DNA from: Sequoia sempervirens
Taxonomy: Eukaryota > Streptophyta > Pinopsida > Cupressales > Cupressaceae
Length of the DNA: 64,000 nucleotides
Assembly: GCA_007258455.2 (NCBI GenBank)
Contig: VDFB02270651.1
Coordinates: 487,108,376-487,172,375 of the forward strand
Direction: 5' to 3'
The notes under the pieces were generated by a model that searched no databases, was not told the origin of the DNA, and worked only from the letters and a program-made list of their open reading frames with translations. A program made the translations under genes and the position numbers. Position 1 is the stretch's first letter. Each line of letters begins with the position of its first letter. Shown here piece after piece: positions 58,102 to 64,000 of this stretch.

Positions 58102-60452
58102 TGTTATCTCTCAAAAATGCAGACAAGATACCTCAAGAGGCTGCCAATCTCTTGATACGCTTTAGGGTAACAAACAAGATTGAAAGAATTCAACCTTCTA
58201 CGCTTTAGGTGTTGCAAGACCTGGGTGGGTGTACCTCTCTGAATAATGCAGTCTTGACTTGTAATTATCTTTTAAAAGTAATTTTTCCACAATGGAAATT
58301 TGAGGTGAACAAATGAAATCCAATTCGAACACAGTGACAATATTCTGATCTAAATTCTAAATGCTCAATTTAAAGATATAAAGAAGCTGAATGAATTCAA
58401 AATGACGAAGTGCAGAGACTAGTGCCTTGTTGGGTATGCGGAGTCAAATGAGATCAAGATAAGCAACACTTTCTAGAGAAAACACAAATTATCTGGCATA
58501 TGTTTTGTTTACAACTTGTATAAACATGCAACAATGTGACTACTAATTTCTACTTCAATAATCCATAATGAGTTTCTCTGATTACTATGATCAATAAAAG
58601 GATTTAATCTTTGCTTGAAAGAACCAGTTGATTGATCACACAAATACAACAAATGTGTATCGATAAATCAAACATAAACTTGTGATGTTAATTTAAACAA
58701 CTAGAAAAATCATTCATGGAGACAACTTAGTAGTATTTTCCATTTTAATTCAATAGATAATTGACACCAGAGAAATGTAGCAACATCAACTGAGTCTCAT
58801 AAATACCTCCATTGTGAAATCATGCAATAATAGCCACTGGTCTGATAATTTTATTCTATTGTATCTACTTGTAGTATATCAAAAATCTAATTTCTGGTGC
58901 CAATTAACAACTACAACATGCTTATTTATACACCAGCATGAGAAAAATATCAAAATAAAATATTATGTCGACCCTCCACAAGATTCAGGCTCAATTCAAG
59001 TTGGCAAGCAACTGTCTCCAAGTGCTCAACATGTCAGCCACAAGATTTTGGAATTCTGTTTTTACTAATAGAATAGGTGGCCAAACACAACATATCGTCT
59101 TGTCGAAGGCAATTCACTCATTACCATCTCGCGCTCTATAATTCGCATTCATCGTGATCACCCATTTGTTACATTGAAGCCAAGAAGTATTGCCTTTGTT
59201 TCACTATAGCCTTAGGCAGTTGGTGAGATGTCATACAGATTTCACTTCACTTCACCGAAAGTCCTTCAGTACCCGTAGGTCGCTATGACACCATTCTTGT
59301 TACATCAAGGCCACATAGTAGTCTTTCATTCATTTGTGCTTTGCCATAACACTCGAGTATCATGGAGACCCCACACCAATAGCTTTAAGTTTCACCGAGA
59401 GCCAAAAATTCATTTCCCAGTCACCGAGACATCCTACACGCTATACCGAAGTCGCGGAGGTTGCCCATGTTCCCTCGCTGTAACATTGTGGAATCAGGGA
59501 GACCACATACTAAGATCAATATGTCAGGCTGAAAGGCACTCATTATATCGAAGTCACCAGAACATAAGAAATCTCTCGCCAAACTTCACATTTCATTCTG
59601 CCTACTTCGCTATAGATCATAGATATCAGGGAGACCTAATGGAGAAATCACCCCATCCTGCCAAAATCCTCGAGCCATAATATATTGCCAAGACACCAAT
59701 GCACCCATACCGATAGAAAAGCTTTGTCCAATGTATGTTGCTGTAGCCTTTCACACTCGGGGAGACATTATAGAGTACACAATGTTTCATCGAAACACCC
59801 TGAGCACATACCAATTCGCCGAGAGAATTTAGAACTCCCACCGAACCTCCTTCATCATACTCCATTGGTGAGACCGAAGGTCACTCACCAAGACCCTACA
59901 GTGAAGTAGCCAAGTCTAGCCGAAGATAATCCATAATGCGCTTGTCGCTGAGACACCCTAATTTTGGTAAGGCGCTAGCTCCATCGTTTGACTCCCGCCG
60001 ATGAATTCTCTCACACGCACAAGTCAAGGAGACAAACAAAACTTGGTGAGACCCTATCCCGAAAGCCATAAGATATGTCGATAGGAGCCGCCACGGTCGC
60101 CGAAACAATATGGATGTAATACTGATAACTCCCAACATACAAATGCCAATCGCCACAATAGAGAACATGTCATGCCAAAAACCACCTGCAGGAAAAATCC
60201 ATTCGTTGTGACAGATAATAAGTCTCGTCAATAGGCAACATAGACTTATTGCAAGCAGAAGAAGCACAACGGGTTGGGGAGACAAGAATGAACCTATGCC
60301 GATAGGGACCCAAACATGAAAAATGCACAACATGATTGATTCAATGGGACAATATGGAAAACTATGGATGAAAAATGCATATGGTCAGACCAAAACTAGA
60401 AGCTTATGAATGAAAAGTTATGTAAAAACACTAGATTTTTATAGTTCTAACA
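58102..60452 (-). repeat. 5' LTR of the Tat element
   Basis: 2351 bp, TGTTA...TAACA. It is the partner of 48963-51297, with scattered differences, many of them C/T. Confidence 0.92.
59350..60300. repeat. Dispersed GAGAC motif field within the Tat LTR
   Basis: Plus-strand words of the type TC(G/A)(G/C)(C/G)GAGAC occur at about 59361, 59421, 59494, 59625, 59755, 59867, 59948, 60022, 60044 and 60277, roughly every 40-100 bases. The same set is in the other LTR (about 50220-51130). This half of the LTR is richer in CG than its surroundings. Confidence 0.6.
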
Positions 60453-61599
60453 GGTCCCTTGAAAACCGTACACCTTCAAGACAGTGTTGACTGAGTATGG
60501 AATAATGTCACCCTAGTTATGACAAGCCTTCAATTATGGCCTCCTCCCTTTTGGTCTGAGGAAATCATGCAGTTCCTTAGGAATCCTTGGTACATTTACC
60601 ATCAGCTTGGCTCTCAATATAGAAACAAAACAATTGTCAAAATGCACATAAGTAGTGTTTTCCTTGTTACATGATAAATCTATAGTCTACATCTATACTG
60701 GCAATATTTCTCGATCAACCAATTGCCTTAATTCCATCTTCTCAGAGAAGAAATCAGCATTCTTGTACAAGAACATATACATTAACATATAATACTAGAA
60801 GAATTGGGTGCCTGTATCATTTTTTTGCAACTTTAACAACCCTCCATGTATCCTTTCGGCCAACAAAGAAGCAAAATCATAAGTCACTGAGTAGTTAGGG
60901 TGTTGTATTTACACCCCCATGAACATCTAAGTGATAGGCATCATTGTGTTAGGATTGAAATGCAAAATATGGCATAGTGAGTAAAAAGTGACCAAGAAAT
61001 GATTTGCAAAGCAATTCAATCTGAAAGGTTCTTGGTCACTAGGGATAATATAGAATCTCAAACCTCCTGCCCTAGTCAAATGAGGTGGGAGCAACTTAGC
61101 TCTGAAGAGTGATTTCAACTTCCCATACTCCTACTTAATTTCCTCAAGATTGATAGGAACCAAGTACATACTAGGCTCACTCAAATAAAAAACCTATGGG
61201 AATTCTTCTCCATTATAGTATAACCCTTCCATCATTATCTTTGACTACCTATATGAAAGGGTCATATCATGTAGCCACTACCCTAAGAAAGTCTACATCA
61301 AGGAACACATTTAGTATCACCAGCTTCCCCATATCATACATCCAACCATTCGAAAAGGGGTGAGGAAAATTCCTCTATCCAAACCACAATCTGAACATCT
61401 CCAAACCTGTAAGAGGAACCCTAGCATCAACTATGTTGGAACAATTATACACTAATCCCTCCCCTAGGTTTTTTCCTTACATCAAAACCAATCCCTTCTT
61501 CCTATCATTTTTTGACAAGGGTAATTGATCTAGGAAGTCATCATATAGGTTTCTAATTAAATAATCATTCTAGCCAAAGTGTTTCTTTGTGGGTGCCAT
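60453..61599 (-). pseudogene. N-terminal part of the unknown ORF of the large element
   Basis: Begins at ATG 61599 (MAPTKKHFG, then a TAG, NDYLIRNLYDDFLDQLPLSK). Recognisable open segments: GLEMFRLWFG, HPFSNGWMYDMGKLVILNVF, and after a one-base shift MEGLYYNGEEFP, SLFRAKLLPPHLTRAGGL (open at 61118-60927) and ending NTVLKVYGFQG at the Tat insertion point. Total protein with the distal part would be roughly 1,200 residues. There is no similarity I recognise and no membrane segment or signal peptide is evident. Stops are mostly TAG or TGA. The ATG was chosen because frame quality stops upstream of it. Confidence 0.55.
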
Positions 61600-61892
61600 C
61601 TTGAGTAAACTAGGGCTTCCTTGCTATCTCAAACCTTAGACAGACTAGGGCTAAACAAAATGTAAAATTACATAATAGAACTTTGCAATTTCCCACAATT
61701 CAGTTAACCTATAGCCCTAAAACAATTATCAATAAGTCTTATGACAAGCACACAATAAATTTCCCCCAAATTCAAGTTCAGAATAACTAGGAGATCAGAA
61801 ATTGAACTCACGGCTTTGCACTTGTATAAACCCAAATACTTGTTGTAACAGCTTGTGACTTCATCCTCAGATTAACGATTACTCCGTAAAGA
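61600..61892. other. Leader between the terminal repeat and the unknown ORF
   Basis: Lies where an LTR element would have its primer site. On the minus strand the repeat ends AAAACA and continues TCTTTACGGAGTAATC, which matches no primer site I know. Confidence 0.4.
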
Positions 61893-62934
61893 TGTTTTGA
61901 ATGCTTTGTAATACCAAAATTAGAAGAATAGTTTCTTTATTTTGATCAAACCAGGGCAGTAGATGTCATGTCTACCATTAAATCTCACTTGTGCACTACA
62001 TGAATGGCTCCATTCATATTTTATGCAAGATCAAATATTAGCCATCGATCCTTCACCTTAGTTAGATCATCAAATGGCTACTTTCAAATCAAGCTGATAG
62101 AATCTCCATCATGGCATCAACGGACCCACCATACTATACACTGCTAACAAAATCCACGTGGTGCTTGCCTATGATATCAGGATCAATAAAGACCTCGTAA
62201 CTTATGATCATGCGATGGTAGGAAACTGTTGATATTCAACCATTGGCAATCCAGTTCATCTAACACAATCACCATCTTTGTCATTAACCATCAAACATCT
62301 TCCCCACCGATATCATAACACATCAGCTAATTTGAAACATGTGCATCTCACAAACACTTTAGTAACCCACTACATAATGTATTAAAGTCAGATTAATTTA
62401 CCAAAGTACTTCCATCACTCCTTCGGCTTCACCAGATGAGACACATGGTGCCTATCTATGATATAGCAATCAACCAAGACAATGTGGTGGGGTCATTGTG
62501 GGATGATGGGGAATGATTGAGATCAAATGATGATTGATTAATGGTCATGTGGACTTGTCCCTATGCAAAATAAAAACATTTATTAAAGGAATAAGGGGAA
62601 ATCACTAGGCCAATGAAAAATAATGACATAAGTTGTCACTCAAATGAGGGAGCATGAGACCCTACAAGACTTAGAAGAAATAAATTCAAGCAAAAGAAAT
62701 AAAATGATAAAACAAAAGGAGGCCAGACCTAGATGAAGTGATGGGACTTAAGTTGTTTTAAAACCTTCCAAAAAGTAACGGTAAAATATATCCTTCCTAA
62801 GGCATAAGACAATACTATAGTTTTACAAGAAGATAAAGGTAAAACCCTAAGTTTAGGATTTTCCCAAACACCATGGATGACTAGAGACATAAGGTAGGAT
62901 AAAACTTTGAAGTTCCATCAATTCCATCACTACC
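61893..62934 (-). repeat. Right terminal repeat of the large element, part B
   Basis: Direct match to 43292-45304 without its TIR insertion: same TGTTTT start, GATCAAACCAGGGCAGTAGA-like block, and TTGAAGTTCC end. After that the two copies differ: here the satellite follows, in the left repeat part A follows. Confidence 0.8.
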
Positions 62935-63735
62935 CATAACCCTAAACCATAAACCATTAGCCCTTAACCCTTAAACTCAAAACCATTAAACCCTCTACCA
63001 TCTCTCTCTCAAGTCTCTCCCTCTTACCCCCTCTCCCTCTCTCTCTCTCCCTTTATCTCCCTCCCATCTACCCTAAACCCTAAACCCTAAATCCTTAACC
63101 CTTAAACCGTCTACCCTCTATGTTTAACCCTCTACCCCTTATCTCTCTCCCACTCCCTCCCTCTTTCCCTCTCTCTCTCAAGTTTCACCCTCCTACCCCC
63201 TCTCCCTCTCTCACTCACATTTATCTCCCTCCCCTCTACCCTTAACCCTCTACCTTCTACCCTCTACTCTCTATCTCTCTCCCACTCCCACCCTCTCTAT
63301 CTCACCGAATCCATCTATCTCTCTCCCATATACACATAACCCTAAACCTTAAACCCTCTACCCTCTAACATCTCTCTCTCAAGTCTCTCCCTCCTACCCC
63401 CTCTCCCTCTCTTAGGTCTCTCTCTCTCACTCACTCCCTCTATGTCTCTTCCCTCTACCCTTAAACCATAAACCCTAAACCCTTAACTCTTAAACACTAA
63501 ACCCTTAAACCCTCTACCCTCTACCCTTAACCTTATCTCCCTCCATATCTCTCCCACTCCCTCCCTCTCTCTTTATCAATTATCTCCCTCCTAGCACCAC
63601 TCCCTCTCTCAAATCTCTCTCTCTCAAACTCACTAAGTCACTCTATCTCAAGTCTCTCCCTCCTACCCCCTCTCCCTCTCTTAGGTATCTCACTCAATCA
63701 CTCCCTCTATCTCTCTTCCCTCTACCCTTAACCCA
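62935..63735. repeat. Telomere-like CT-rich satellite, array 2
   Basis: Same unit types as array 1: CTCTCTCCCACTCCC blocks near 63140, 63278 and 63555, CAAGTCTCTCCCTCCTACC, and runs of CCCTAAACCCTAAA and CCCTTAACCCTTAA words. It starts CATCACTACCC directly after part B. Array 1 starts with the same CACTACCC. Confidence 0.9.
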
Positions 63736-64000
63736 AAATGATGCAGAGGAAATGGGGACTTTAAGAAAATAACACAATGATTTTAAGGATTATAACGACG
63801 CACTCTCAAACACCCTTATGAAAATAAGGCTCAACGACCCATTTATAACTTATATGCTTCATTATGGACCCAAACCCTTGGAATACTCTTAGGAGACTCA
63901 ATCAACCTTGTCTTGAAGGATTTCAAATCCCCAAGCCTCTGTCTTAGACAAAACCTATTTTCTCACCTTGACTAGGCTTCTAGCCCAACAAGGCCTCCAA
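63736..64000. other. Window end, no gene
   Basis: After the satellite the sequence does not continue into part A as expected. It switches to unrelated sequence (AAAATGATGCAGAGG...), probably another insertion or a rearrangement. Confidence 0.4.

Larger units (their letters stand above)
48963..60452 (-). mobile_element. Complete Tat-type Ty3/gypsy element with two RNase H domains
   Basis: An 11.5-kb minus-strand element with LTRs at 48963-51297 and 58102-60452 (TGTTA...TAACA tips). A primer site fits the type used by Ogre/Tat elements. Coding order gag, protease, archaeal-type RNase H, RT, degenerate RNase H, integrase. The flanks GGTCT (48958-48962) and GGTCC (60453-60457) are a 4-of-5 target duplication. 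It sits inside the unknown ORF of the large element, whose reading frame is continuous again when it is ignored. It is the best-preserved element in the window, with a 434-codon RT frame. Confidence 0.93.
43292..63735 (-). mobile_element. Large terminal-repeat element with one ORF of unknown family (extends past the window)
   Basis: Terminal repeats: one from 43292 (TGTTTT) to 46299 (AAAACA) and one from 61893 (TGTTTT) rightwards. Between them, on the minus strand, is one long ORF of unknown family (61599 to 46494), interrupted by a complete Tat element. No RT, protease or integrase belongs to the element itself. The TG...CA ends and two direct repeats suggest a non-autonomous LTR-type element. 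However, I see no primer site or polypurine tract I can trust next to the repeats. The right end lies outside the window or is interrupted after 63735. The 5-bp target would be TAAGA (43287-43291), uncheckable here. Confidence 0.6.

Noticed and set aside
43292..63735. Simple segmental duplication as the explanation of the two part-B copies
   Set aside because: The copies end at TGTTTT on both sides of a coding interior and the left repeat closes with AAAACA, which fits terminal repeats better. It remains unproven because the right end lies outside the window.

Overview
This window looks like nuclear DNA of a seed plant with a large, repeat-rich, AT-rich genome. It consists almost entirely of nested, decayed transposable elements, and I found no convincing single-copy host gene, tRNA or rRNA. 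Ty1/copia elements primed by initiator tRNA-Met, Ty3/gypsy elements (one chromodomain-like, one Tat-type with an extra RNase H, one remnant with an Athila-type primer site), an intron-containing CACTA transposase and telomere-like C-rich satellite together fit a plant. A gymnosperm is plausible, but that is inference from the repeat mix.

Layout, left to right. 540-8222: a complete minus-strand copia element with TSD TAAAC, its left LTR split by a 992-bp TIR element. 8530-11444: a minus-strand gypsy gag-protease fragment. 12588-19178: a complete plus-strand copia element with TSD TCTCA, its 5' LTR split by a 410-bp solo LTR and its reverse transcriptase deleted. 19184-19627: the LTR end and primer site of an older gypsy element. 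19937-27146: a full-length plus-strand gypsy element whose LTRs carry an array of short GC-rich hairpins. 27860-29660: a further gypsy gag, possibly the continuation of the 19.6-kb remnant. 29660-38650: CACTA material, with a transposase pseudogene (33214-37918) that still shows domain order and splice sites.

38650-63735 is the most unusual part. Its main component is a terminal-repeat element on the minus strand, running from 43292 to beyond 63735. Its left terminal repeat runs from TGTTTT to AAAACA. The family's terminal repeat can contain a block of CT-rich, telomere-like satellite. The only coding content is a long ORF of unknown family, now broken. An older copy of the same repeat with its satellite lies at 39650-43291, and an inverted copy at 38650-39649. 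A complete Tat-type gypsy element (48963-60452) is inserted in the unknown ORF. It keeps the order gag, protease, archaeal-type RNase H, reverse transcriptase, degenerate RNase H, integrase.

Most ORFs are broken, and many stops are TAG where a conserved glutamine (CAG) is expected. That fits deamination of methylated cytosines at CHG sites. The nesting order can be read from interrupted target sites and gives a relative insertion chronology. Boundaries given without a TSD or LTR junction are approximate.
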